Origin: Hyphodiscus hymeniophilus
Lineage: Eukaryota > Ascomycota > Leotiomycetes > Helotiales > Hyphodiscaceae
Direction: 5' to 3'
Length of the DNA stretch: 64,000 nt
NCBI GenBank assembly: GCA_016508695.1
Contig: VNKQ01000009.1
Location: 992,001 to 1,056,000, forward strand
The notes under the pieces are model-generated. The model worked only from the letters and a program-made list of their open reading frames with translations. It was not told the origin of the DNA and did no database searches. A program made the position numbers and the translations under genes. Below, one piece after another: positions 1 through 10,374 of this stretch; position 1 is the first letter of the stretch; each line of letters opens with the position of its first letter.

Positions 1-230
1 GATAGCTAGCTAGTCCATTGTCAAGATCGTTTCTGAGACCCGGCTACTGCGCTCCAGTGAGCGTCTCCTGGCTGTCTACATCGAGTAGACTCTGTTAGGC
101 TCAACCTTGGTGCCAGAGCAGGATCTATACCATCTTTCCACCTATGTATCTACAACTGAATTGGTCCTCTTGACTTCCCTATGTAGATTTCGAAGTTAAA
201 GCTCTAGCATTCGACTGACAACCCTTCCAG

Positions 231-1114
231 CTTCAAGACCTCATAACAGCAAACCACATTCTTCACTACAACAAAGTAGTCGACGCCTACGGTCACATAT
301 CGCTTCGTGACCCAATCAATCCCAATGTCTTCATAATGTCTGGTGATAAAGCACCAGCCCTGGTGTCAGCACCCTCTGATCTGATCTACTACCATGTGAA
401 AGACAGCTCGCCTGTCGATCCAGAGGTAAAGAAAGGTTATCAAGAACGATATATCCACAGCGAGATATACAAACATTTTCCAGAGATCAATAGTGTTGTT
501 CACAGCCATTCTGAGGCCGTGCTACCATTCACCATGAATGGCGTGCCCATGAAGCCTGCATTTCACATTGCCGGATTTCTCGGTACGTACCGCGCAACTC
601 CTGCATTACACACAATCTTACTAACCTGGGAAACATAGGCACTGAAGTCCCAAACTTTGATATCAAGCCACTCTACCAAGATGGAGATGTCCAAAGTATG
701 CTCGTGAATTCAGAGCGCTTCGGATCGTACCTCGCCTCGAAGTTCTCAAAATCGAAAATGGCACAACTTGACCACAATGTCGTGCTGATGAAGAACCACG
801 GCTTCACGACTGTCGGGAAAAGTATCAAGCAGGTTGTGTATCGGGCAGTATACACGCACGTCAACGCCAATGTACAGTCGAACGCTATTATTTCGCGGAA
901 TGCGCACCTTGGGACGCATACTTCAGTATCGTCCCTGGCAACCAAGACTTCAGGCAGGTTAGGAGACGAGCTGATTTACCTGGATGAAGATCAGACATTG
1001 GGGTGCATGCAGATGAATGACTCAACGCAAGAGAGACCATGGGGACTCTGGGAGAGGGAAGTGGAGGTGTGTCCATTGTATGTCAATAAAGCGAAATTCC
1101 AGCAAGAGAGATAG
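231..1114 (+). CDS. Class II aldolase/adducin domain protein (5' end unresolved)
   Basis: Two exons are visible, 231-582 and 639-1114, joined by an intron with donor GTACGT and acceptor CATAG; the join is in phase and gives 275 residues. The class II aldolase/adducin fold is shown by the N-terminal stretch LITANHILHYNKVVDAYGHIS, the metal-binding HSHSEAVLPF segment and LMKNHGFTTVG. The family includes zinc-dependent aldolases and decarboxylase-like enzymes of sugar and small-molecule metabolism; the substrate cannot be told from sequence. An AG acceptor at 229-230 suggests at least one more exon upstream. I found no convincing start codon in 1-230, so the true N-terminus lies in a small exon I could not place or outside the window. 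The gene is convergent with the hydrolase at 1288. Confidence 0.82.
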
Positions 1115-1287
1115 AAGGTGACGAATAGGCTTCATGTTTCTTGTTTCAAGGATCTATATGCGTTGAAAAGTCCAGATTGAGAAAGATAATCCACATCACC
1201 AGTTCTACAAAATTTCCCAAAACTTTGCAACATATTTCGAATGTTATACTAGTACACAGACATTTCCACTGTTTTTGAACCAGATCA

Positions 1288-2427
1288 TTAGACATAGACT
1301 TCTCGGAACAGCCACTCAGCTGCACTATGCCACATCTCCTTTCTCCTCTTCTCTACTCGAATTCTCGTCTCACCAAATGCAATCATTTGATCGAAGCCTG
1401 TGATCGTCGTTAGTATAGAATAGGCACAACCATATCGGCATACCATACCATGTAATTCTCCAAGTATCTTTTCCCATCTGACGCCATTTTTCTCCCACAG
1501 CGTATCTGATCCTGTCCTCTCACCAGTTCCTACCTGAGCCATTTTCTCTGCGAACAACTCAGCCTCCCTGCACAGCATATCAAACTCGCAACCAACGACA
1601 AAAAGTTTCGGCGGCAAGTTCTCTCTTTCCGCATATGCCATTGATAACAGAGGATCCTGAAGATCCTGTCCCACAGTTGTGTAGCCAAAATCGAACATAG
1701 AAACAGCATTCTGTTTACGGAAGAATGTTAAAGTCAGAGAATAGCAGCGAATAGTGAAAATCCTCAATTTCAGACTTACCTCGAGAGCATCAGGAGGCGA
1801 ACCGAATGGCCTAGTTTTCATCTTCTCCGGGCCCTTAGTCACAAAATCCACAGGCGGGTAAAAGGCCGCCACTCCTCCAATCCTGCCTCGAATGTCTTCT
1901 TGTTGCGTCAAAGCGAGGGACAAATTTGCTCCTGCGCTAAAGCCGCCTATGGCTACCTTCTTCTTATCAAAAGGCAGCTCCTCATCATCCAAGACAGCAT
2001 TGACGAGATCCGTAAGGGCCTCGATAGCCGAAGGATACTTGTGCGAAGGAGCTTTCGGGTAGTCTAAGCTAACAACAATGATCTTGTGTTCGTTAGCAAA
2101 CCAAGAACAGAAGGGGTCATCGACGACCGGCGACATCAGGGCGAATCCACCGCCGTGGATGTCGAGGTATAGTGGAAGTGAATCTCCAGTCTTATAGGAT
2201 TTCGGAATGAAGATACGATTGACAAGGGTTTGCCGTATTGGGTAAATTTTCGTGTAAGTAGGCAATTCAGCCGTATTGCGAATTCCAGGCAGACCAAATA
2301 TCATGAAGGCTCCAGTGACTATTGCCTTGATGAAGCGCAATTTTATGGTCATAAAAATGCGTTGCCAAAGGGACCTTTGGGTGGACACAATAGTGCTGGC
2401 TACGCCATTGGAAACGGCAATAGCCAT
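1288..2427 (-). CDS. Alpha/beta hydrolase, hormone-sensitive-lipase type
   Basis: The oxyanion-hole motif HGGG (in LDIHGGGFAL), the nucleophile elbow GFSAG, an Asp in GCEFDML and a His in ELHGMVC make up the full catalytic set of the HSL-type (block H) esterase/lipase family. The hydrophobic N-terminus (residues about 20-50) could be a membrane or signal anchor. An intron at 1711-1779 (GTAAGT...CAG, 69 nt) is a multiple of three and stays open, so the reading frame runs through it; removing it gives 356 aa and restores homology across residues DALE/NAVSM. Such enzymes hydrolyse short-chain or steryl esters. The substrate is unknown and nothing in the neighbourhood points to a pathway. Confidence 0.82.
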   Translation of the reverse strand: MAIAVSNGVASTIVSTQRSLWQRIFMTIKLRFIKAIVTGAFMIFGLPGIRNTAELPTYTKIYPIRQTLVNRIFIPKSYKTGDSLPLYLDIHGGGFALMSPVVDDPFCSWFANEHKIIVVSLDYPKAPSHKYPSAIEALTDLVNAVLDDEELPFDKKKVAIGGFSAGANLSLALTQQEDIRGRIGGVAAFYPPVDFVTKGPEKMKTRPFGSPPDALEVSLKLRIFTIRCYSLTLTFFRKQNAVSMFDFGYTTVGQDLQDPLLSMAYAERENLPPKLFVVGCEFDMLCREAELFAEKMAQVGTGERTGSDTLWEKNGVRWEKILGELHGMVCRYGCAYSILTTITGFDQMIAFGETRIRVEKRRKEMWHSAAEWLFREVYV

Positions 2428-3155
2428 CGCCTTGAATTGCCTTGGAATAGGCTTACGATGACAGAGCTCCTTCGAGACTGATACTAAGGGTATAATAAAG
2501 CTTCATTCGTCGGTAGCGAACAGATGCTTGTGTCGATTATCGGGTACTCACAGCTGCGTGTAGGAATGAGAAACCTAGGACCGTTGGGTTGTGAAAAGAG
2601 GCTTGAATGATCCTAATGTTGTCGAACGTAGACTTGTCCCAAGCCACTAGGTGCTGATATTGAACAGCAGCTGCATGGGAAGACTTCGAGGACCTTCTAT
2701 TTCTATTTGGAATATGATTCTCCTCACACCAAATACCCGGAATTGACAGCCGCTGTCGCTCGAATGAGGTTGGGTGATTATTTTTGTATGTTGTTGTCGT
2801 CGCCATCGTCGTTATTTCTATCAGCACTTCCATTTCGAAAGTGCAGGGATTCAATTGGACCAGCAATACACTGGGTCTCCACTCTTCCACGCCGCCTCCC
2901 GCCCCTCGATCTGCAGGAAGCAGGCACCCCACCCTGGTGGTGAGGTCGGACTGCAATATGACCCGACATCAATGCTTCGATATAATTTAGCCAGTCGTAC
3001 GTTGACGAGTCTTTCATTCGTGTTGCTGCCTGGAAGGCTTCCATCGATACGTATATTTGTACGACCTTCCCTCATATCTCTTGCCTTTCTTGCTACGATA
3101 GTGATATCGGGTATCGTGACCCCAGTACCCCACTGATCTTTTTGACCGGCCAAAT
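2428..3155. other. Intergenic, divergent promoter region
   Basis: About 730 bp lies between the divergently transcribed hydrolase and S33 peptidase. Several short overlapping ORFs occur on both strands, but none has recognisable domains, splice structure or a coding pattern. I take this as the shared promoter region; no clear TATA box or named operator was seen. Confidence 0.5.
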
Positions 3156-5782
3156 ATGTTTCTCGAATCGGAGGAAGTGGATATGGCGATGGGGTCCAAG
3201 GCGGTGGAAGAGCGACAGAACTTCTACGTTGCCAGCATCGCCAATGGACCCTTCTATTATTCCGACCCCAACTATCATGGGGTTGGCGAGAGAAGGAAAC
3301 ATCACGGAATCGCTGGGAAACTAGGCATTGCCATTGCTGGTTTTCTCATTTGGTCATTCGTCTGGACAAAGCATAGCGCCAGGCCATTTCCCATGAAACA
3401 AACCACTGACGAACTGTTGGATTTTGACGATGTTTGTGCCCTCTTAATTTTGTAGGGCCAATCGTTGACTGTCATTAGATCATTCCCAGTGAGAAGCTTG
3501 AATGGCATCCCTGCTTTGCATGGGAGCCAGCCTTCAAATGTGCTCGTCTCACCGTCCCAATGGACTATCGTCGTCCATTGAATGAAAGCAAGGATCATCC
3601 GAAAGTCGCTGTGGCATTGCTCTTAGTCCCCGGCAAGCATGATGGGGTTAAGAAGCAATCCACATCACCTCTGTTACTCAATCCTGGAGGGTAAGACGAG
3701 ATCTTCTACAGCCATTCCGAATGAACCAAATACTGACATGGCCGCGCAGTCCTGGAGGATCTGGGGTTACGCTTGCTCTTGCCATGGGTAGACGAATCCA
3801 TGAAATTGTTGGAGAGGATCAGGATGTCATTGGGTTCGACCCTAGAGGCATTGGAGCCACCACTCCTCGAACCGATTGCTTCTCTTACCCAATTGGATGG
3901 CCAAGCGCGCAGACAGATGACACCAGCACGGGCGGAGGTAAGAGTTTTTCCTTATCAAAGCCCAAGGTCCTAAGTTTTTCAATGGCCCTTCAAAGAGCAA
4001 ATGCCCCCTGGGAACCTATGGAACAGCTCCTTACTTCCAGCACTTCTCCTTGAGACGCTAACTTTTTTGCTAGGTGAGGACTATGCGAAAGGCAACTTCA
4101 ACAGATTGCTTTGGCAGACTGCTGGAAGACAAGTAAGTCAGGCTTTTGACGACCTTTCATTTTTTAAACCTTTGCCATGACCAGAAATGATGAATGCCGT
4201 CCAAAAACATCATCTCCGAAAAAACTCTCGGTACTTTTGAATTTTGTGAAGAAGTTATGCTGATTCAAAGATTTGAAGGTCGGTATTGTCAACTCTACTT
4301 CTGGGTCCTTGGAAATGCTGGATGCTCGATCAAAAGCACATTCGAAGATGTGTCAGGAAAAAGATTCGGTTATGGGAAAGGACAGCATCTTCAGATACGT
4401 CAATACGCCAAATATCAGTCGGGATATGGCTCGTATTATTGATGCGTGGGATGAATGGGCGGAAAGCCAAAGCTGCCCAATGGGGAAGTCTCAAGAAGTC
4501 ATAGAGGAACATGATCTGAGCAACACTGGTCCATCAACTAAAGGGAAGCTGGTTTACTGGGGGTTCAGCTATGGTGTCAGTGTCATTCTTGTTCGTCCCA
4601 GATGCTGAAACTGACCGGAAATTCTAGACGTTACTTGGAGCAACATTCGCTGCGATGTTTCCGGATCGAGTTGGACGTATGATTCTAGATGGTGTTGTCG
4701 ATGCCGATCACTACGTGGCCCCCGTATGGAAGGACAGCATCCGAGACGCTGACTACATTTTCAACTCCTTTCCCCACTACTGCAATGAAGCCAAAGAACT
4801 TTGTCCTCTCTACCGAGTCGGCGACGAAGTCAGCGACCTTGAGGATCGCTTCTTCGGAACCCTCGAGAATCTAAAAGCAAACCCAATCATTTTCAGCGAC
4901 CCGACCACCAAGACCCCGGTTGTAGTCACATACAGCGACATTCGAGCGATAGCTTTCTCGATCTTGTATTCACCAACCTACGGATTCTACAGCTTGGCCA
5001 TGATCGTCGATATGATTATCCAAGAAAACTACCAATTATTCGCTGCACTATTTTCCCTCCCTACAGCGTTCAACTACTTCCCTAATCCTGTTTGTGAGAA
5101 ACCGATGCCTGCCTATGTCTACCCAAACGAAGCTCAACCAGCTATCATGTGTAGCGACAAACGCTACCCTCTCAATGAGACAGTCCCAAATCTCAAGCTC
5201 ATGTTCGAGGAATTGACGAATATATCTTCATGGGCCGACGTTTGGTTAACAGTCATGCTTGGCTGTGAAGGCTGGGGAATTGAAGCCATTGATCCCCCTA
5301 TGCAATGGGACGACCATCCTGCTCACAAGCAGAAGCCGATTAATACCTCCTTTCCTGTTCTCTTCATCAGTAACACTTACGACCCCGTTACACCACTCTA
5401 CGCAGGTGTGCAAATGGCGAAGAAATTCGTAGGTGCTGGACTCATTGAGCAGAATTCCATGGGCCATTGCTCGTTGGCTGCTGTGAGCAAGTGTACGATT
5501 GCGAAGGTCAGGGCGTACTTCACAAGAGGGGAGGTTCCGCCTCCGCCAAAGGAAGGTGGCGATGGAAAGGAATTGGAGGACGGCGAGTGGGATCGCTGTG
5601 AAGCTGATGAGTGGCCATTCCACCCTTATACGGGCGATCTCGTCTTAGGAAGTGGTATTAGAGCTGAAGAGATGGAAGCAAAGGAAGCGATGAAGGCGAT
5701 GAAAGAGATGCAGGAGATATTTGCGGAGATGAAACATTGGGGACAGCCGCAGGCTGTTCTGTACTCGGCTTTGACAATTTGA
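3156..5782 (+). CDS. Membrane-anchored S33 / TAP-like serine peptidase
   Basis: Six exons: 3156-3431, 3479-3690, 3750-3937, 4074-4132, 4279-4575 and 4628-5782. They close in phase to 728 aa. A single hydrophobic segment near residues 53-69 (IAIAGFLIWSFVW) after a charged N-terminus predicts a type II membrane anchor. The catalytic part carries the oxyanion-region NPGGPGGSG split by intron 2, the nucleophile GFSYG-T at Ser342 with intron 5 falling directly after the elbow, Asp596 in NTYDPVTP and His624 in MGHCS. The C-terminal third matches the TAP-like domain of tripeptidyl aminopeptidases, which remove N-terminal oligopeptides. The fourth intron (4133-4278, 146 nt) has the least certain acceptor. 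Family members are often secreted; here the anchor suggests a surface or vacuolar enzyme, which is inference. Confidence 0.85.
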
Positions 5783-6359
5783 ATCGAAAAACTTGAACCG
5801 TGTCTCCATTCAAGTTTTTGACAATTTTTACATCGTAGGTAGGCTTTATGGATTGGGGATGCTCATTGATACCGCTCGTATGATTTCATTAAAACCTACT
5901 AGGAGCTGATTGACGAAGTCCAATACTGTACTTCAATACCACGTTCAAGATTGAGTTTGTGAGGCTGTGAACATTGTTTCATTGTTCAGAGTGGAACCCA
6001 GAAGGACAAAAAATTGGAGTAGGTTGATATTGAGGTAGGAGATGTATCAAAGGAGAAGGGTTCCCGTAGGAAAGTTCTCACTCCCCATCGTACCTTCCTC
6101 CACTCCACGAACACCGACAGATCCCAAAAGTCGGAGGAACACAAGGTAAAGCTAAACCCGATACACTGGTTCCGGTTCGAGGAGAGCTTCGGGCTTTTGA
6201 TCCAGGCTCGCTGCAAGGAAAATAACAACATAAGGCACATTACATTACATAGAGGACAAGCATCACGCCTCACGTGGAGATTAGATAAGAGCTTCGGCCT
6301 GTGAAAGCGGAGGTGATGACAATATCAACACTGCTCCCAAAATCTTACATCCAACCTCA
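5783..6359. other. Intergenic, no gene seen
   Basis: This 577-bp stretch holds the 3' flank of the S33 peptidase gene and the promoter of the glyoxalase II gene. The only ORF of note, on the minus strand at 5986-6273, has no recognisable feature and is probably chance. Confidence 0.5.
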
Positions 6360-7711
6360 ATGATCTTCTCAAGGCTCACAAGACCAATTGTCTCAAATCC
6401 TCTCCGAACTATTACTAGTAGCGTGAGTACCGTCTGCCTCACCTTGATGGATACTTACTAAGTTGATACCGGCAAGCTTGCATTAGGAACCCCATTTACT
6501 CGCGCCATGCAGATACAAAGTATTCCCATGTGTACTGTCTCCTCCTCCTGACTTCCTGAGCTCTGCTGATACCAAAAAGGGACTGGTAGCTCTGACAACT
6601 ATGCATACCTTGTAATCGACGACAAATCGAAGGATGCTGTGATCATCGACCCCGCCAACCCAGACGAGTACGTACTAGAATGGGATAAACAAGAGCCATG
6701 ATGAGAGCTGACTCGGATGCCTAGGGTGGCGCCAGTCTTGAAAGAACATATACATGCCAATAGGATTAACCTCACCGCCATTGTCAATACACATCAGTAC
6801 GCTTCACGAGTCCATTATTGTGGGAGAATTTCTTGCTGATGCCGGACAGCCATTGGGATCATGCTGGAGGAAACAAGAAATTGGCATGCAAAGCAACTGC
6901 TTCGAGTCATATGAATAATTGCTAACTGCCGCCGAACAGCTCGCGCACTCCGAATTCAATGGCAAGCCGATAATCGGCGGCAAAGACTGTGAGGGCGTTA
7001 CGCGGACTCCAGAGAATGGCAGCGTTTTCAAAATTGGAGATATCAAAGTCACAGCTTTGTATACACCTTGCCATACACAGGACAGCATTTGCTACCTCAT
7101 GCAAGATGATACTGGGAAGGCAGTTTTTACTGGCGATACACTGTTCCACGGAGGTATGTTATTTGGTCTTTTATTTCCAGAAGGATCTGATGACTGATAC
7201 TCCGTACATTAGGCTGCGGTAGGTTCTTCGAAGGCACAGCGGCGGAGATGAATACGGCCTTAAATAAGACTCTTGGCTCTTTGCCTGATGACACTAAGGT
7301 CTACGTACGTATATCATTCCAAGCATCAAGCAGAGGACTGACCGAACTAGCCTGGTCACGAATACACGAAAGCTAATGTTAAGTTTGGGATATCTGTCTT
7401 ACAAAGCGAGCCTGTGAAGAAGTTGCAACAATTTGCAGAGAACAACAAGGAGACACAGGGCAAATTCACGATTGGAGATGAGAAGGTAAGTACTCAGAAT
7501 GGAGCTTGAAAGAGTCTTTGCTCTAACCGCTGTTGTAGGAACACAATGTTTTCATGAGAGTGGAAGTGAGTTGGGACTTTCTTGGCCTACAATGATGATG
7601 ATTGATGCAGTCTAACTTTGATAGGATCCTCTCATACAAAAAGCAACTGGGAAGACTGATCCAGTAGAAGTAATGGCTAAACTCCGTGAGATGAAGAACA
7701 GCTTCAAGTGA
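6360..7711 (+). CDS. GLO2: Hydroxyacylglutathione hydrolase (glyoxalase II)
   Basis: This is the second enzyme of the glyoxalase pathway: it hydrolyses S-lactoylglutathione to lactate and glutathione. Ten exons (6360-6422, 6477-6531, 6580-6667, 6725-6796, 6850-6883, 6940-7153, 7213-7304, 7351-7485, 7539-7565, 7625-7711) close to 288 aa. The metallo-beta-lactamase metal motif THHHWDHAGG (residues 91-100), TPCHTQDS, FTGDTLF and PGHEY are all present. The first exon plus the start of the second give a Ser/Thr/Arg-rich, acid-free leader (MIFSRLTRPIVSNPLRT...) ahead of a second in-frame Met at 6507 (MQIQSIPMW), the usual cytosolic start. One gene could therefore yield mitochondrial and cytosolic forms. 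The fifth intron (6884-6939) appears to use a GC donor. Both points are discussed in the findings. Confidence 0.9.
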
Positions 7712-8046
7712 GTAAGTAGCAAACTGTTCTAAGTGTTTCTGCCAAATGCTGAGTTCTCGAAGACCACCACCAGAGGCTAAGATGTGACGGATGGAATTAT
7801 GAAAATATGGCATTCAATATACATAACAAATGAAAAATTCTAAGGCTTCTCTTGTCTTGACTCTGCAAAACAGCCAGTCTTTTGCAATAATCGCTATGAC
7901 ATCATCCTTTTTGACCGACCCTACAAGTAGTAAATATAATAAAGCAAGTCGTCATTCATCTGTTCCCTCTTAGAAAATTCAGCTTTGTTACTTTCCACTT
8001 GGATCAAGAATTGAGCATCAAACACCCTTGAGCTCAATATACCAAG
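7712..8046. other. Intergenic, no gene seen
   Basis: 335 bp between two genes on the same strand; it contains the 3' flank of the glyoxalase gene and the promoter of the DUF1264 gene. I see no further feature. Confidence 0.5.
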
Positions 8047-8985
8047 ATGACTTCGGAAATCACTCACTCAACAGCTGGTCCACCCAAGACATCCAAAGAT
8101 TCCATTCTCGAAACAGGGGCAGCAGTAACGCAGAATTTTGCACCAGTGAAAGCCATCTGCGCTCATCTCAACGCCTTGCATGTTTACGCTTCCGATCCAA
8201 CTCGCTCAGTCGAGGCCAATCGTAAGTCAATGAGGAAGGAGAAGGCTGCTTAGTTGGAGTTGTCTCGCAACAGTGGCTTTGAGACATATCTTGAGATTAA
8301 AGGCTTCCTCGTAAAGCATTTACTGATTCCCCTGCTACCTAGATTACTGCACCCACTTGAGCGCTGATGTTAGTACGAGCTCTCTCCAATCTCGGCAATC
8401 ACTGATGGTTTTCTTAGGTGAGACAATGCCTGATCTACGACGCACCTACAAATCCAGCGAGATTGATAGGTGTTGAGTACATGATCACGCCGAGACTTTA
8501 CGAAACCTTGGATCAGGAAGAGAGGCTACTTTGGCATTCTCATGATTTTGAAGTGTGTCTACATCTCTTGTCAACTATAGCTCAACTTCTTAACAGCAAG
8601 TAGGTCCGCAGCGGCATGCTAATCCTACCCAACCCCAACGTGCCGGATTCAATCTGGGAGGTTGCTGAAACGGAAGAGATGAAAGCAGTAATCGGGCTCT
8701 ACGGAAAGACATATCATTTCTGGCAGGTTGATAGGGGCGATGTGCTGCCGCTTGGGAAGCCCGAGTTGATGATGAGCTTCACGAAAGATGAGCAGGTAAG
8801 TGAGAGATGGGATAGGGGTCCTTAAGTAAATCAAGCGGCTAATTGGATGACAATCTAAGGTCCCTTGGGACAAGGTCAAAGATAGGGATGAGAGGTATGA
8901 AGTTAGTACGGAGAAGAAAAGGGAGGCTAGGAAGGGGATTGAGGCGCCCGCCATCCATCACGATGCTGATTCATGCTGGAGATGA
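8047..8985 (+). CDS. DUF1264 / oil body-associated protein (OBAP-like)
   Basis: Five exons (8047-8221, 8343-8368, 8418-8552, 8604-8795, 8860-8985) close to 217 aa. Introns begin GTAAGT, GTTAGT, GTGTGT and GTAAGT. The sequence follows the DUF1264 family closely: CAHLNALHVYASDP, RQCLIYDAP, IGVEYMITPRLYETL, LWHSHDFEVRSGML, a PNVPDSIWEVAE segment and LYGKTYHFWQVDRGD. In plants this family (OBAP) associates with lipid bodies and supports their stability. Fungal members exist, but their role is not known to me, so a lipid-droplet role here is inference. The C-terminal tail is charged and probably disordered. Start chosen as the first ATG in frame, preceded by CAAG. Confidence 0.86.
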
Positions 8986-9606
8986 TAGGGCACGTGGCAG
9001 TAAAGGGAGGCTCCATACTGTACATGAAAGATCACAAGAAAGAATCTCAACTGCAAATGGACAGGAGAGCAATTGCATGAAATGTTAATCTTTGTCTGTA
9101 TGATACTGATCAACCAAGCTTGGCATGCTATGAAAATATGTCTCCAAGAAGAACCAAATACTGCAAAAGGACGCAGCTAGGATCGCCGAGGAAAGTCTAA
9201 TTCGTTGAAGTTTGAATTTCGACTGATTTCAATCTTGCTTCAGTGTCCACACTATACGATCCTAGAAATTCTCACAAGGAGAGTGGATCGCAAGCTCTAG
9301 CTATATATCAGAAGCGGTCTGGATCGTAGTATTCGAATGCATCCTCCGTCGCCCTTGAGCCCAATCCTTCGAGGATGAAAAGGTACAAACCTAAAGAGTG
9401 ACCATCAAGACAGACAATGATATGTCAAGTTCAATGCATGATATGTGTAGTGCATGGAATAGAAAGGTCATGAAACTCAGTCCGTTGGCGAGAAAAGCAA
9501 ATGAAAGTTGAGTTTTCCAAGGACTCTTATTGCTCCTAGCGCCGAGGGTGGGTCACTTCCTGATTGGCCGGCGTCTGTCAGCCTTGCAGATCGACATCGA
9601 CCCATC
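8986..9606. other. Intergenic, no gene seen
   Basis: About 620 bp without a supported coding region. It includes the 3' flank of the DUF1264 gene and the upstream region of the EF-hand gene. An in-frame ATG-rich leader from 9508 is considered under the next gene. Confidence 0.45.
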
Positions 9607-9669
9607 ATGGCGCATCACCCAAAGGGTAGTAAATTCAGAGATAGCTCTTGTCGGCGCATCGATTTTGAG

Positions 9670-10374
9670 ATGGTAAGCTTCTACATCCTTTGGCACTCTC
9701 AGAGATTCCTTAACTCACACATTAGTAGCCAGCAAAACGCCGAGCGCCAGCGGCTGCTGAGCCAGCAGCACCCGTGGAGCGAAAGTCCAAGCTGGCAAAA
9801 GAACACAACATAACGGCAGCAGATGAGCGCGAGATGAAGGAAGCGTTTGGAATCTTTTCAGTCAAGAGAAAGGGCGAGAAGGAGGGTGTTATCCCTATTG
9901 GCGATGTGAGGAGAGCTATGATGTTCGTCGATACCCCACTACCCCTCTCCGTCACACAATCCTATCTCGAATACGAAGGCAGGTACTGACCCAATATACA
10001 GAGCCCTCGGAATCACACCAACCCCGCCCGAACTTAAGGAATTCACATCAATCCTCGACCCCGATAAAGAAGGCTTCGCAATCTACTCCTCCTTCGTGGC
10101 GATATGCGCACTCAAGTTCCATTCACAAACTCGAACCTCGGATACACGTAACAAAGAAGTCGACGAAGCTTGGGAATTGTTTACGCAGGGTGGAGGAGAA
10201 GATAAAATTACGTTGACGACGTTGAAGAGAATAGCGAAAATGCTAAAGGAAGATATCAAAGAGGACGTGTTGAGGGATATGATCCTGGAAGCGAACGGTG
10301 GTGCGGGTGTGGGAAGGGGAGTTGAGAAGGATGAGTTTGAGGGCGTATTGAAGAGGGCAGGCGCTTTGCGGTAA
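9670..10374 (+). CDS. Divergent EF-hand (centrin/Cdc31-like) protein
   Basis: The model uses a first exon consisting only of the ATG at 9670-9672, intron 9673-9728 (GTAAGC...TAG), exon 9729-9922, intron 9923-10001 (GTTCGT...CAG) and exon 10002-10374. It closes to 189 aa beginning MPAKRRAPAAAEP. The order basic tail, KLAKEHNITAADEREMKEAF, IPIGDVRRAM-IALGITPTPPELKE and KEVDEAWELF is that of centrin-type four-EF-hand proteins, which work at the spindle pole body and in nuclear export and repair complexes. The calcium loops are degenerate: the first reads SVKRKGEKEGVI and the others lack the regular Asp/Glu pattern, so calcium binding is doubtful. An in-frame ATG at 9607 would add 21 residues and is an alternative start. 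Confidence 0.72.

Noticed and set aside
4655..5782. 375-codon ORF as a complete gene
   Set aside because: It lacks the catalytic serine; it is the last exon of the S33 peptidase, with the nucleophile at the end of the previous exon.
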